Notes: generated by a model from the letters alone, not told the origin. A DNA stretch of 56,172 nt from Heyndrickxia coagulans DSM 1 = ATCC 7050 (GCF_000290615.1 NZ_ALAS01000258.1:1-56172), one strand, 5' to 3'; counted from the stretch's first letter, positions 33,596 through 43,007 are shown. Program-made: numbers and translations.

Positions 33596-33952
33596 TCATT
33601 CGTCCATGATCCGCGAAAGGACGGTCTCGAGGAAGCTTGCCAGGCCGGCGATTGCAAGGATCATGACAACAGGCAACCCGATTTGCGGAAAAAGCACCCA
33701 ACCCCCGTACAGGATGGCGGCGGACCAGACGCCGGTGCACCAGTGGCAACTTAATAATTCGCCAATCCATTTTCTGATCCCTGTTCCTTTAATTTCAATA
33801 TATTCCTCTACTGTGCCATCAGGCGCTATTTCCGTTATTTCTTTATGGAACGGTTTTCGTAAAAAGGCCGTAATTTTATCATAAACCAATAAGCGCGTCA
33901 GCCTGAAACTGGCCAGTGCAAGCAGAACGAAATCAAGCCAATAGGAAACCAT
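33596..33952 (-). CDS. yjcA: DUF1360 sporulation membrane protein YjcA
   Basis: A 118-aa membrane protein with an N-terminal helix (YWLDFVLLALASFRLTRLLVYD), the DUF1360 signature SCHWCTGVWSA and a C-terminal helix. Length matches B. subtilis YjcA (about 120 aa). ATG 33952 follows GAAGGAGG; the longer upstream frame lacks a site. It lies beside cotZ as in B. subtilis. Molecular role unknown. Confidence 0.88.
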   Translation of the reverse strand: MVSYWLDFVLLALASFRLTRLLVYDKITAFLRKPFHKEITEIAPDGTVEEYIEIKGTGIRKWIGELLSCHWCTGVWSAAILYGGWVLFPQIGLPVVMILAIAGLASFLETVLSRIMDE

Positions 33953-34110
33953 TTCCTGCCTCCTTCCCCGGAAGGATCCGGATGCAAAATGCCCCATGCA
34001 AGTTGTTTGCCTATTTTTGCAAAAACGCGGGGACATTCGTAACAAAAAAAGCACTGAGACAATATTCTATAGTGTACTGAAACTAAACCATTGAAGGAGT
34101 TGAAAAATGA

Positions 34111-34551
34111 ATGAGCAGTAAATCCCATGAATATTCCCGTACTTGTGTTTGTGATGTCGTACAATTCATCAACGATTTGCAGGATGCTGCGGTGGAAGAC
34201 AGCAGCTGCCCGACCAACTGCTTGAATCCCGTGCTCGGTGCCAACAGGGAAAAACATTCACATGTCAACACACGTCCATTCATTCTATATACAAAAGACG
34301 GTTGTGCTTTTGAACCATTTTACAAAAATCACCACTTTGACAGCTGCGACGACTTCTGCGAAAAATCGAAATTTTTAAGAGTCGAAAATGTGGAAGGATG
34401 CTGTGCTGTTGTACGGGTTTTAAAATGTGTCTGCGAACATCACGACGGCCATTCAAGGGTCCATTTTGAAGTAACCGATACGTGCATCACGCTTGATTTA
34501 ACCGACTTCATTGCCATTCAATGTCTCGAAGATACATTTGTCAATTTGTAA
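34111..34551 (+). CDS. cotZ: Spore crust protein CotZ/CotY
   Basis: A 146-aa Cys-rich protein (about ten Cys) matching the CotY/CotZ/ExsY family. These proteins self-assemble into the disulfide-linked spore crust or exosporium basal layer. Recognisable pieces are CVCDVVQFINDLQDA at the start, a central HFDSCDDFCEKSKFLRV and the end CITLDLTDFIAIQCLEDTFVNL. ATG 34111 follows AAGGAG. It is a single copy here, without adjacent cotX, cotV or cotW. Confidence 0.92.
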   Translation: MSSKSHEYSRTCVCDVVQFINDLQDAAVEDSSCPTNCLNPVLGANREKHSHVNTRPFILYTKDGCAFEPFYKNHHFDSCDDFCEKSKFLRVENVEGCCAVVRVLKCVCEHHDGHSRVHFEVTDTCITLDLTDFIAIQCLEDTFVNL

Positions 34552-34557
34552 TGTATG

Positions 34558-34592
34558 AAAGTCGATAAGTTGCCGCTTATCGACTTTTTTTC
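34558..34592. terminator. Terminator between cotZ and cotO
   Basis: Stem AAAGTCGATAAG with CTTATCGACTTT, 6-nt loop and T tract. It serves cotZ and probably also the convergent cotO. Confidence 0.88.
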
Positions 34593-34599
34593 CGGGGCT

Positions 34600-35313
34600 T
34601 TACTGGACCAGCAATTTAATGTCCGTGATCTCATCCAGATTGATCCAGACCGTTTCCATGGAAGAAAAAGGCATGACGGACAATTGGTCTTCCATCCGTT
34701 CAAGGATCACGGCACGATAGGCGGTGCTGTTCGTTTGGATCGTGACGGGGATTTCCGGCAGAAACCGCGGCTTATGGATTAAATAGTCAATTTTTTCATG
34801 GACTGTCATTTCTTTAAACCGTTTCCTCGATGGCGGTTGGACGGTTTCTTGTTCCGGCAAAGTGCCGGTTGTGCCAGCGCCGTCCGTTTCAAAAGCCGTT
34901 TCCGCTTCCACCGCTCCGGCGGGTTCCGCAGCATTTGCCGCCTGTTGCTGTTCCGCGGCATTCGACGCTCCCTCGTGTTCCAAACTATTTGCCGCCTTTG
35001 CCATGGCCGGAACAATTACGGCTCCCCCGCGTTCCGCAGCTCCTTCTGTTTTTTCCTGTTCTGACGTTTTATTTGGTATGGGCTGTCCCTGTTCTGCTTT
35101 TTCCTCCTGTGCCGCTGTATTGTTTTTCTCTTCGGCATGCCCTGTATCGCCGCCGGCAGGCATTGGTTCCGCGATCGTCCCATGGACGGCATGTTCAGGT
35201 TTTTCGCTAACCACATTTCTGTACACTTTCTGCATTTTGATCGCGAGCGGAACATTTTTCGGCTGGATAATATAAAGAAGCGGTTTTTGGCTGCTGTACT
35301 GGCTCTCCTCCAT
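34600..35313 (-). CDS. cotO: Spore coat protein CotO
   Basis: A 237-aa protein with the two CotO boxes: the N-terminal QKPLLYIIQPKNV and the C-terminal half from KEMTVHEKIDYLIHKP. Between them lies a ~120-residue low-complexity linker rich in Ala, Glu, Gln and Gly. CotO is a morphogenetic protein for the outer coat and encasement in B. subtilis (formerly YjbX, next to cotZ and fabI), matching this position. The linker is the fast-evolving part. ATG 35313 has GGAGGG upstream. Confidence 0.88.
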   Translation of the reverse strand: MEESQYSSQKPLLYIIQPKNVPLAIKMQKVYRNVVSEKPEHAVHGTIAEPMPAGGDTGHAEEKNNTAAQEEKAEQGQPIPNKTSEQEKTEGAAERGGAVIVPAMAKAANSLEHEGASNAAEQQQAANAAEPAGAVEAETAFETDGAGTTGTLPEQETVQPPSRKRFKEMTVHEKIDYLIHKPRFLPEIPVTIQTNSTAYRAVILERMEDQLSVMPFSSMETVWINLDEITDIKLLVQ

Positions 35314-35580
35314 GTTTCCAAAATCCCTCCTCTGATTTCTGGCTCGCTTTATAACTATGCGCGGAAATAAGAAATGTGCCTAGGGGCTTGGAATCTCCCA
35401 ATCATTTGATATTTCTGCCTTATCGTATGTTTTGGGGACAAGGAACGGAACAGAGGTTTCCACAGCATATTGGCACAAATTGATAAAGCAAAAAAATGTG
35501 CTTTTATAAGCTACCATCCGTCTATTCCAAAAATATGCGGATGAGTAGAATATATTAACAAAACGAAGGGAGGCATTTAA

Positions 35581-36279
35581 ATGTCTTATTATGACTCAAA
35601 CGGCAGCTGCTATGATGATCATCGCCGCCACAAACGGCAAGACGAGGAAGAACGGGGTCTTCTTTCGGAATTCGATGTGGATCAGTCGCCGTCCGTACCT
35701 GTACCTGTGACAGGCGTCTTTAACATGGCAAACGCCATTGCGGAAGTAGATGTAAAAGTAGATGATTATGATGACCGCGTTTCATTGCTCGCAACTGTCG
35801 AATGGTCGCCGGCAGACCTGCCGCTTGGTGTAACACTTGCAGCCTTAATTGGAGCCGTTACAGGAGCAGGAACAGGGATCGTCATTCCGTTAACCATTCC
35901 GGCAACCTTCAGAATCTGGAGAAGAAATTCTTCCGGTACAACACTCATCTCTCAAAAAACGGATGAAAGCGTGGTTTCCGGCATCGCCATTCTTGCAGCC
36001 GGAGGGCTTGTTACCCTGCTTTTTGAAAACGTGACAACTACGGTTCACGCCGTGGATACCGATCCGTCCAAAGGGAAAAACGAATACTTCTTAACCATTG
36101 AACTCGGTACTTTTGCTCCAGATACAACGATTCCGGGGGCTGCACCTACACTGCTTGGAACCATTACACTGACGCCTCAAAATGTCGTCAGCTACACATT
36201 CTCTGCTGCAGAAATTGAAGATAACGACCAATATCATGATGACAACAAAAAAGGCCATAAAAAAGATTACAGAGACTGA
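35581..36279 (+). CDS. Candidate spore-surface protein (232 aa, unrecognised)
   Basis: A strongly bipolar protein. It has a His/Asp/Arg-rich head (YYDSNGSCYDDHRRHKRQDEEE), a ~170-residue beta-rich, Val/Thr/Ala/Gly-rich body without a signal peptide, and a His/Asp/Lys-rich tail (ending DDNKKGHKKDYRD). The body contains a glycine-rich hydrophobic stretch near residues 85-105 and regular strand-like blocks. It resembles spore exosporium or crust proteins in composition and sits between cotO and fabI. I do not recognise a named family. ATG 35581 follows AAGGGAGG and a terminator closes the gene. Confidence 0.75.
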   Translation: MSYYDSNGSCYDDHRRHKRQDEEERGLLSEFDVDQSPSVPVPVTGVFNMANAIAEVDVKVDDYDDRVSLLATVEWSPADLPLGVTLAALIGAVTGAGTGIVIPLTIPATFRIWRRNSSGTTLISQKTDESVVSGIAILAAGGLVTLLFENVTTTVHAVDTDPSKGKNEYFLTIELGTFAPDTTIPGAAPTLLGTITLTPQNVVSYTFSAAEIEDNDQYHDDNKKGHKKDYRD

Positions 36280-36288
36280 TGCCATGCC

Positions 36289-36325
36289 AAAAAAGCCAGG
36301 AAGATTTCACTTCCCGGCTTTTTTC
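36289..36325 (+). terminator. Terminator of the 232-aa spore-surface gene
   Basis: Stem AAAAAAGCCAGGAAG with CTTCCCGGCTTTTTT around a 6-nt loop. T tracts on both sides suggest it also serves the convergent fabI. Confidence 0.85.
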
Positions 36326-36359
36326 ACTTACGCTCCGGACAAACTGTTTTCATCTCACG

Positions 36360-37139
36360 TTAGCCCATAATATGATAGCCGGCATCCACATGGATATTTT
36401 CGCCCGTGATCGCGCGCGACAGGTCACTAAAGAGAAACAGCGCGGTATCACCGACTTCACTCGTATCAACACCACGGTGAAGCGGCGCCCTTTCTTCCAT
36501 CACTTTCAAAATGCTGTTGAAGTCGCTGACCCCTTTTGCCGACAGTGTGCGGATCGGGCCGGCCGAGATCGAGTTGACGCGGATGTTGAGCTTCCCGAGG
36601 TCATATGCCAAATAGCGGACGCTTGCATCGAGGGAAGCTTTCGCAACGCCCATCACATTGTAATTTTCCATGACGCGTTCACCGCCGAGGTAGGTAAGGG
36701 TGACAATGCTGCCCCCGTTTGGCATGAGTTCCAGTTCTTTCACCGCTTTGGCAACGGCCGACAGCGAATAGGAACTGATATTATGGGCCAGTAAAAATCC
36801 TTCACGCGTCACGTTTGTGTAGTCGCCTTTTAATTCTTCCCTGCGGGCAAACGCAACACAGTGGGCAATGCCGTCAATCGTGCCGGCTTCATTTTTGATC
36901 GTTTGAAAGCATGACTGGATTTGCTCGTCGCTTTCCACGTCACATTGAAGGATCAGATAATCCTTTCGGTTCAGCGTTTCAGCAAGTTCGCGGATGCTTT
37001 TTTCATTCCGGTCGAGCGCATAGGTAAAAATAATCCTTGCGCCTGCTGCATCAAGCGATTGGGCAATTCCCCAGGCAATACTGCGCTTATTTGCAACTCC
37101 CATCACAACAAATGTTTTATTTTCCAAAGATAAATGCAT
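36360..37139 (-). CDS. fabI: Enoyl-[ACP] reductase (NADH) FabI
   Basis: A 259-aa fatty-acid synthesis enzyme, the last step of each elongation cycle and the target of triclosan-type inhibitors. It has the N-terminal GVANKRSIAWGIA cofactor motif, the catalytic Tyr-(x)6-Lys as YNVMGVAK near residues 157-164, and SAGPIRTLSAKG. ATG 37139 follows AAAGGAG at 9 nt; an earlier in-frame ATG is not supported. A FapR operator lies 38 nt upstream, so it belongs to the lipid-synthesis regulon controlled by malonyl-CoA. Confidence 0.96.
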   Translation of the reverse strand: MHLSLENKTFVVMGVANKRSIAWGIAQSLDAAGARIIFTYALDRNEKSIRELAETLNRKDYLILQCDVESDEQIQSCFQTIKNEAGTIDGIAHCVAFARREELKGDYTNVTREGFLLAHNISSYSLSAVAKAVKELELMPNGGSIVTLTYLGGERVMENYNVMGVAKASLDASVRYLAYDLGKLNIRVNSISAGPIRTLSAKGVSDFNSILKVMEERAPLHRGVDTSEVGDTALFLFSDLSRAITGENIHVDAGYHIMG

Positions 37140-37176
37140 CGTGTTAACTCCTTTATTCACAATTTATATGCGATTT

Positions 37177-37193
37177 TTAGTACCTGATACCAA
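37177..37193 (-). promoter_or_regulatory. FapR operator upstream of fabI
   Basis: TTAGTACCTGATACCAA is a near-perfect 17-bp FapR box (consensus TTAGTACCTnnTACTAA) in the fabI promoter region. FapR represses at low malonyl-CoA. Confidence 0.88.
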
Positions 37194-37526
37194 TTCTACA
37201 TGAACTTTTCGGGTTTGAAAAGCACTTGCGTTTGATTTGTTTCGCGATGAACGTGCCGGGGCTCCAGGGAAAATCAAACTTTTTTCAGCTGCCGGCATTT
37301 GTTCAGGCGCGCCGGACAACATAAAATAGAGATGGAAGGAGCGCTAAGCATTGACCCAAACGATCCTAAGACCATTATCCGGGAACATCGCGAAGCGTCC
37401 AAGTCCGAACTTGTATTCCGGGCTCGCCCGGAATATAAAATCTTATACTCACTTGTCAATGAGCAGAATGAACTGGAAATTGACATCCACTTTGGATTTA
37501 AACTTTTTATACAAGGAGCGAATGTC

Positions 37527-38264
37527 GTGAAAATCGATATCATTGGGGATATACACGGCTGCATGGCGGAATTCAGGAAGCTCACGGAAAAAATGGACTA
37601 TCAATGGGAAAACGGCATTCCCGTTCATCCGGCGGGCCGGCTGCTTGGTTTTGTCGGCGATCTGACAGACCGTGGGCCGGCATCTTTGGAAGTGGCCGAT
37701 ACTGTCTATCGATTGTGGAAAAAGAAGCTTGGCCTGTACGTCCCCGGCAACCACTGCAACAAGCTGTACCGTTATTTTTTGGGGAGAAATGTCCAGCAGA
37801 AGCACGGCCTTGAAACAACGGTGGCGGAACTGGAGGCGCTCCCCGTAAAAGAGCGGGAACGGCATAGCAAACAATTTATGGAATTGTATGAGAAGTCCCC
37901 GCTTTATCTTGTTCTGGACGGCGGCAAGCTTGTCATCGCCCATGCCGGCATCCGGCGCAAGGATATTGGTAAGATGAACAAACCGGTGCAGACTTTTGTG
38001 CTTTACGGTGATATTACCGGGGAAACCAATCCGGACGGGACACCAGTGCGCCGCGACTGGGCGAAAAATGACGAGGGGGAAGGCTGGATTGTGTACGGGC
38101 ATACGCCGGTGAAAGAACCGCGATTTAGCGGCCACACGGTCAACATTGATACCGGCTGCGTATTCGGCGGCAAACTGACGGCACTCCGGTATCCGGAAAT
38201 TGAAACCGTCTCCGTCCCTTCTTCGATGCCATATGTGGGAGAAAAATTCAGGACGTTCGCCTGA
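37527..38264 (+). CDS. prpE: Bis(5'-nucleosyl)-tetraphosphatase PrpE
   Basis: A 245-aa metallophosphatase cleaving Ap4A. The calcineurin-like motifs are present: DIIGDIHGC at the start, VGDLTDRGP near residue 45, PGNHCNK near 75, and late VYGHTPV. Length equals B. subtilis PrpE (244). The GTG at 37527 follows AAGGAG at 8 nt. The same frame stays open for 76 further codons upstream, discussed under findings. It converges on yjbO without an obvious terminator between. Confidence 0.93.
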   Translation: MKIDIIGDIHGCMAEFRKLTEKMDYQWENGIPVHPAGRLLGFVGDLTDRGPASLEVADTVYRLWKKKLGLYVPGNHCNKLYRYFLGRNVQQKHGLETTVAELEALPVKERERHSKQFMELYEKSPLYLVLDGGKLVIAHAGIRRKDIGKMNKPVQTFVLYGDITGETNPDGTPVRRDWAKNDEGEGWIVYGHTPVKEPRFSGHTVNIDTGCVFGGKLTALRYPEIETVSVPSSMPYVGEKFRTFA

Positions 38265-38321
38265 ATTTTAAAAACATCCATAAGGGCATAAGCGGAAGCA
38301 TGAAAATCTTCCGGGTACCAT

Positions 38322-39194
38322 TTAAAGGAGATCCAAAAAGGGCGGTTTAGAAAGAAAATGCATTTCTTTCCCTGAAACCGGGTGCTGAAATGAAAGCTCA
38401 CTGCAATGGAGCGCCTGACGGGTGAAGCGGCTCGTGTTTCCGCCGTACAGGCCGTCACCGAGAAGCGGGTGGCCAATATAAGAAAGATGGACACGGATCT
38501 GGTGCGTCCTGCCGGTGTCAAGCCGGAGACGCACATGTGCATATGCCGGAAATTGCCGGACAACTTCATAACGGGTGCGCGCAAACTGGCCGCCATCCCG
38601 GACTTCGCGTTCTATAATGCTCGTCTCTTTTCTCCCGATCGGGGCTTCAATCGTGCCGCTTTTTTCAGTAAAAACCCCTTCCGCGAGCGCCTCATACGTC
38701 CGGAAAATTTCATGTTTCTGCTGCATCAGGCTGCATAAATGGTGGATATAACGGTTTTTTGCAACCAGGACAAGCCCAGATGTGTTCCGGTCAAGCCGGG
38801 TCACAACATGGATTGCGGATTCGGTCCCTTTTTTCCGGTAATGGCCGAGCACTGCATTTGCAAGGCTTGCGGACGGGTGCTCGCGGGAAGGGATCGTATT
38901 CATAAACGCCGGCTTATCCGCAACAAGCACGCTTTCATCTTCATAAATAAGGCCAAACGGAATATTTTCGGGCGTAAGATTGGGGCTCGGGGTTTCTTTT
39001 GGAAAAACAATTGCGGCCGTATCATTCGGCTGCAATCGATAACGGACCGTTACTTCGCGGCCGTTCACAAGGATCAGCCCGCCGCGGAATTTAATATCCG
39101 CAAGCGCCCGTTTCGAGATATGGCGCGCTTTTAAAAATTCTTTCAGTTCCTGATGTGCCTCAGCTTCTGTAATTGTCCACGATAATGTCAACAT
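38322..39194 (-). CDS. yjbO: RluD-family pseudouridine synthase YjbO
   Basis: A 290-aa RluA/RluD-family enzyme converting uridine to pseudouridine in RNA. The catalytic Asp lies in VTRLDRNTSGLVL near residue 135, and the GRTHQIRVH motif near 230. An S4-like N-terminal portion (HISKRALADIKFRGGLILVNG) precedes it. The substrate position is not known. It is the last gene of the yjbL-yjbM-nadK-yjbO operon, 8 nt after nadK. Confidence 0.92.
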   Translation of the reverse strand: MLTLSWTITEAEAHQELKEFLKARHISKRALADIKFRGGLILVNGREVTVRYRLQPNDTAAIVFPKETPSPNLTPENIPFGLIYEDESVLVADKPAFMNTIPSREHPSASLANAVLGHYRKKGTESAIHVVTRLDRNTSGLVLVAKNRYIHHLCSLMQQKHEIFRTYEALAEGVFTEKSGTIEAPIGRKETSIIEREVRDGGQFARTRYEVVRQFPAYAHVRLRLDTGRTHQIRVHLSYIGHPLLGDGLYGGNTSRFTRQALHCSELSFQHPVSGKEMHFLSKPPFLDLL

Positions 39195-39202
39195 GTTTTC
39201 AC

Positions 39203-39997
39203 CTAATCCGAAATAAAAGAATCATGCACCCTCTTCCAGAAAGGAAAAGGCCTGAAACGGGCAAATCGGATCTTTTCTTTTGCCACACGGTACTGGATGG
39301 ACCGGACTTCCTTATGGAGCAGCGTTAAATGGTCAACTGTTACCAAAAAATCTTTCTGCCGGACCGGGCGCAACACACAAGTATGGTGCCCCGGCAAAAT
39401 AAGCGGCGAGCCGATTGTCCGGAACACTTTATTGTTAATGGATGCCATCTCGGTGAGCTGGATCGATTGCAGGGAAGGGTGGACAATAGCCCCGCCGAGC
39501 GCCTTATTATAAGCCGTACTGCCACTTGGTGTGGCAAGGCATAATCCGTCGCCGCGGAAACGCTCAAAATGCCGGCCATTGATCTCAACATCGATGACAA
39601 AGGTGCCGTCCACGCATTTGACCGTTGACTCATTTAACGCAAGGTAACGCGTTTCGTGGCCGCCGTGCTCATACGCAATCATCGCTTCAAGAAGCGGGTA
39701 GTCCACCGTAGTGTAAGTTTTATGGGCGATCGCATCGACCAGCTCCTCAATTTCATCCGGCACCCAGTCGGCATAAAAACCGAGATGGCCGGTATGCACC
39801 CCGACAAAAGCCGTCCGGTCAAGCCGGGAACTGTAGCGGTGAAAAGCATACAAAAGCGTGCCGTCCCCGCCGACCGAGATGACGATATCCGGTTGTGCTT
39901 CATCGTAAACAAGCCCGAAATCCTGCAAATAAGAACGGATTTTATGCATCCATATATTGGATTCCGTATCCCCTTTAGAAGTGATGGCAAATTTCAA
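39203..39997 (-). CDS. nadK: NAD kinase
   Basis: ATP + NAD+ to NADP+. A 264-aa enzyme with the diphosphate-binding GGDGTLL at residues 43-49, the LNES motif near 122, and the GDG...[14 protein letters not shown] loop near 150-167. A TTG start at 39997 directly behind GGGGAGGGGAAGCAGC matches the B. subtilis PpnKA length (266). It is co-transcribed with the alarmone synthetase yjbM. Confidence 0.94.
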   Translation of the reverse strand: MKFAITSKGDTESNIWMHKIRSYLQDFGLVYDEAQPDIVISVGGDGTLLYAFHRYSSRLDRTAFVGVHTGHLGFYADWVPDEIEELVDAIAHKTYTTVDYPLLEAMIAYEHGGHETRYLALNESTVKCVDGTFVIDVEINGRHFERFRGDGLCLATPSGSTAYNKALGGAIVHPSLQSIQLTEMASINNKVFRTIGSPLILPGHHTCVLRPVRQKDFLVTVDHLTLLHKEVRSIQYRVAKEKIRFARFRPFPFWKRVHDSFISD

Positions 39998-40032
39998 GCT
40001 GCTTCCCCTCCCCTTCTTTTTTGCCACCGGTT

Positions 40033-40668
40033 TCATGGCTTTTTTTGTTCCGCGCGCTCTTTGTTTTTTGAAAAATACATTTGGGCTTCCTGAATTTCTT
40101 CACGGATCTCGGACATTTCTTCATCAAGGCGGAAAGCGGCTTCGGCAGCCCGCTTCAGCCGTATATTAATTTCTTCGGGAAATCTGCCTTTATACTTATA
40201 GTTTAAAGAATGTTCAATCGTTGCCCAAAAATTCATCGCCAGCGTCCGGATCTGGATCTCCGCAAGAATTTTCTTTTCCCCGCGGATCGTCTGCACCGGA
40301 TATTCAATAATGACATGATAAGACCGGTAGCCGCTCGGTTTTTTATTCGAAATATAGTCTTTTTCTTCGACAATCCGGAAATCGTTTCGGCGCCTGAGAA
40401 GCCCGACAACCAGTTTAATATCATCCACAAACTGGCACATCATTCTGAGCCCGGCGATATCCTGCATTTCCGCCTCCAGCCGGCTAAGCGGGATGCCTTT
40501 TATGTTTGCTTTTTCTATAATGCTTGCTACCGGCTTTACACGCCCTGTTACAAACTCAATCGGGCAATGGGTATGCTCTTTTTCAAATTGGGTGCGCATC
40601 CCCTTTAACTTCACTTTTAATTCATCAACAGCCTGTTTATACGGGGTTAAAAATTCCTCCCAATCCAC
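40033..40668 (-). CDS. yjbM: Small alarmone synthetase YjbM (SasB/RelQ)
   Basis: A 211-aa (p)ppGpp synthetase without a hydrolase domain. The RelA_SpoT synthetase core is visible: [16 protein letters not shown] near residue 72, [11 protein letters not shown] near 105, and [25 protein letters not shown] near 135-160. The GTG at 40668 with GAGGTG at 8 nt gives exactly the B. subtilis length. RelQ forms tetramers and is activated by pppGpp. It is in an operon with nadK and yjbO. Confidence 0.93.
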   Translation of the reverse strand: MDWEEFLTPYKQAVDELKVKLKGMRTQFEKEHTHCPIEFVTGRVKPVASIIEKANIKGIPLSRLEAEMQDIAGLRMMCQFVDDIKLVVGLLRRRNDFRIVEEKDYISNKKPSGYRSYHVIIEYPVQTIRGEKKILAEIQIRTLAMNFWATIEHSLNYKYKGRFPEEINIRLKRAAEAAFRLDEEMSEIREEIQEAQMYFSKNKERAEQKKP

Positions 40669-40690
40669 TGCCTGATCACCTCTTCGGATC

Positions 40691-41074
40691 TCATTCCAAT
40701 GCAAAAACGGCCTCTACCTTATCCAGCATCTTTTTTCCGTAATTGCTGTTGCCCCGGATATTATCGAGCAAAAAATGAAGTTCCTCATCAAGCCCTGTAA
40801 GCTCCAATTTTCCATCTTTTGAAACAGCAACCACTTTTTTATGTTCAAATGCCGCAGTCCGAATCTCTTTCCAAACCGGAACAGGCAAATATAAATATGT
40901 ATAATCCTCACAGCCGTCGTCTTCAGCCAGATAGATAAAGGCACAGGCATCCGAATCGACGATCATTTGCCCTGCCGGCTTCAGGCTCCAGATGGAAACA
41001 TCCGGGCGCTCAGCATACAGTTCGAGAATCCCGTCTTTCCATTCAGGCTGCCCCAGTTCAATAATCTTTCGCAA
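40691..41074 (-). CDS. yjbL: UPF0738 family protein YjbL
   Basis: A 127-aa soluble protein matching B. subtilis YjbL by size, position and character (acidic, with the LPVPVWKEI and LHFLLDNIRGNSNYG segments). Function unknown. The TTG at 41074 follows GGGAGG at 9 nt and is preferred to the ATG nine codons upstream. It is first in the yjbL-yjbM-nadK-yjbO operon and divergent from yjbK. Confidence 0.82.
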   Translation of the reverse strand: MRKIIELGQPEWKDGILELYAERPDVSIWSLKPAGQMIVDSDACAFIYLAEDDGCEDYTYLYLPVPVWKEIRTAAFEHKKVVAVSKDGKLELTGLDEELHFLLDNIRGNSNYGKKMLDKVEAVFALE

Positions 41075-41210
41075 TCCGTTTTCCCTCCCTCTCCTTCCCA
41101 TCGGAGAACAAGTTTCAATCCCATTTTATTTTACCATATCTCCACAGAGAATAGACACTTTAAGGAAAGGATTCGCTTTAGTATAATGATGATGGAAGTG
41201 AGGGCTTATC

Positions 41211-41795
41211 ATGAGCAAAGAAATTGAAATTGAATGTAAAAATATGGTCACCCGCTGTGATTTCTGCCGCCTTGCCCGGGCTTTTGGCATCGCGGAACAT
41301 GATTTTAAACAGCAGAAAAACTTTTATTTTGATACGCCTGATTTTGCTTTAAAGCGTAGAAAATCGGCCCTGCGTGTCCGGAAAAAGACAGGACGCTTCC
41401 AGCTCACCCTGAAAACGCCGGAAAAAACCGGGCTGCTGGAAACAAGCCAGATGATCGGCGAAAAAGTTTTTCAAAAGCTCAAAAACGAGGGCTGGTTTCC
41501 GGAAGGCGAAGTCATGGAAAAATTAATGGAACTGCAGGTGGCACCAAGTAAATTGGTGTATTTTGGAAAGCTTGTAACGAAGCGGGCTGAAATTGCATAT
41601 GAAGGCGGGCTGCTCGTGTTTGACCATAATTTTTATTTAAACAAGGAAGATTTTGAGATAGAATATGAAGTAAGTGAACTGGAAACAGGCACAAAACAAT
41701 TTTTAAAATTGCTGGAAACATACGGCATCCCGCACCATCCGGCAAAAAACAAGGTTCTCCGCTTCTATGAGGCAAAAAGGAGCAATGAGAGATGA
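41211..41795 (+). CDS. yjbK: CYTH-domain protein YjbK
   Basis: A 194-aa CYTH/triphosphate-tunnel metalloenzyme family protein. The ExExK signature (EIEIECK) opens the protein, followed by charged strands ([15 protein letters not shown]) expected to line the tunnel. The likely activity is on inorganic polyphosphates or triphosphates; the substrate is uncertain. A -10-like TATAAT at 41182 precedes it. The stop overlaps cwlQ by 4 nt. Confidence 0.9.
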   Translation: MSKEIEIECKNMVTRCDFCRLARAFGIAEHDFKQQKNFYFDTPDFALKRRKSALRVRKKTGRFQLTLKTPEKTGLLETSQMIGEKVFQKLKNEGWFPEGEVMEKLMELQVAPSKLVYFGKLVTKRAEIAYEGGLLVFDHNFYLNKEDFEIEYEVSELETGTKQFLKLLETYGIPHHPAKNKVLRFYEAKRSNER

Positions 41796-42571
41796 GTACA
41801 ATCAGCCAAATCGCGTTTTTGATGGAACTGGAGGCGCTGCAGTCGCTTTCTCCCGGCAGCAATGCTGCTCAAACGGGCAACAGCACCTCTCTTTTTCAGG
41901 AGATGCTGTCAAGCTTTATGGAAAATGCAACGGCTTCTGGCGGAAGCGGTAAAGACGCGTCCGGATCGTTATCGGCCCTGGCAGCAGCTTTCAACCTGGC
42001 GTTCAATCCATTTTCTTCTTTAACGGGGGAAAATCCGGCGCTTGACGCATTGCCCGCCTCAACGGGATTCGGCACGCTGTCGGGTAAGGAAACGCCAGCT
42101 GCGGCGCAGACAGGGACCGCGGCCCTTTCGGCTTCTGCCCAAAGCTCAGCTTCAGAAAGCACGCAGACAACAGCCGCTTCCGTCAGTGGCGGAATCCCGG
42201 CGAAAATCAGCCAGGCGATCCAGCAAGCATCCGCAAAATACGGTGTCCCGGAAAAGCTCATTCAAGCTGTCATCAAACAGGAATCCGGTTATCGTCCGGA
42301 TGCAGTCAGTCCGGCTGGCGCAGCAGGCTTGATGCAGCTGATGCCGGAAACAGCGGCCTCGCTCGGTGTAAGCAATGTACTTGACCCGGAACAAAACGTG
42401 GACGCCGGCACAAAGTATTTAAAATCTTTGCTGGGAAAATACGATAACAATGCCCGGCTTGCATTGGCCGCCTATAATGCAGGCCCCGGCAATGTCGACC
42501 GGTACGGCGGTATTCCGCCATTCAAAGAAACACAGCAATACGTCTCATCGATTATGAATCATTTGGCATAA
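41792..42571 (+). CDS. cwlQ: Lytic transglycosylase/muramidase CwlQ (YjbJ)
   Basis: A 259-aa protein. Residues 1-125 are Ala/Ser/Gly-rich and poorly conserved. Residues ~130-259 form an SLT goose-lysozyme-like domain with catalytic Glu in AVIKQESGY near residue 167, AGLMQLMP near 183 and AYNAGPGNV near 227. No classical signal peptide is seen, as in B. subtilis YjbJ (CwlQ), which was reported to have muramidase and transglycosylase activity. It is coupled to yjbK and ends in a terminator. Confidence 0.9.
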   Translation: MSTISQIAFLMELEALQSLSPGSNAAQTGNSTSLFQEMLSSFMENATASGGSGKDASGSLSALAAAFNLAFNPFSSLTGENPALDALPASTGFGTLSGKETPAAAQTGTAALSASAQSSASESTQTTAASVSGGIPAKISQAIQQASAKYGVPEKLIQAVIKQESGYRPDAVSPAGAAGLMQLMPETAASLGVSNVLDPEQNVDAGTKYLKSLLGKYDNNARLALAAYNAGPGNVDRYGGIPPFKETQQYVSSIMNHLA

Positions 42572-42583
42572 CGATTGAAACCC

Positions 42584-42606
42584 GCCGCCCTGTGCGGCAT
42601 TTTTTT
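42584..42606 (+). terminator. Terminator after cwlQ
   Basis: GCCGC-CCTGT-GCGGC followed by A and seven T. Confidence 0.8.
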
Positions 42607-42656
42607 ACGGGGAAATTTCTGAAGCTGATGAGGGGCATTGCCCGGTCAAGGCTCCA

Positions 42657-42795
42657 CTTTTTTGTCTTTCACCTGCCTTATGAAGGACATTTCAATGTTT
42701 GGCGGCGCATGTTTTGTCCTTCATCGACCCGGTGAAGGACATTACCACGTATACAGCCTTATGATTTGTCTTTCATCAAGCCGATCGCGCAGGTT
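42657..42795. repeat. Second array of the ~52-bp palindromic repeat (three units)
   Basis: Units begin near 42657, 42710 and 42762 (periods 53, 52). The central unit has a perfect 9-bp inverted repeat (TGTCCTTCA, 42715-42723, and TGAAGGACA, 42733-42741). It is the same element as at 30500-30675, 12 kb away, and like it lies in an intergenic region just past a terminator. The remaining sequence to 43007 shows no gene. Confidence 0.75.
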
Positions 42796-43007
42796 TTCCA
42801 AATGAATATTATAACTAACGCCTGTTTCCACAAGTCTTAGGAAGTTATGAAAGTTTGCCAATAAAGCGGATTGTTTGAGTTATTGCGGCCCCCTTGATAA
42901 AATAAAAAACAAATGGCAGATATGTCGACAAAAATTTTAATGAGCAAACCTTTCCGTCGATTTCAAATATACGCAAGATAAAAACGAGATAAAGGAGCAG
43001 TTATTCT

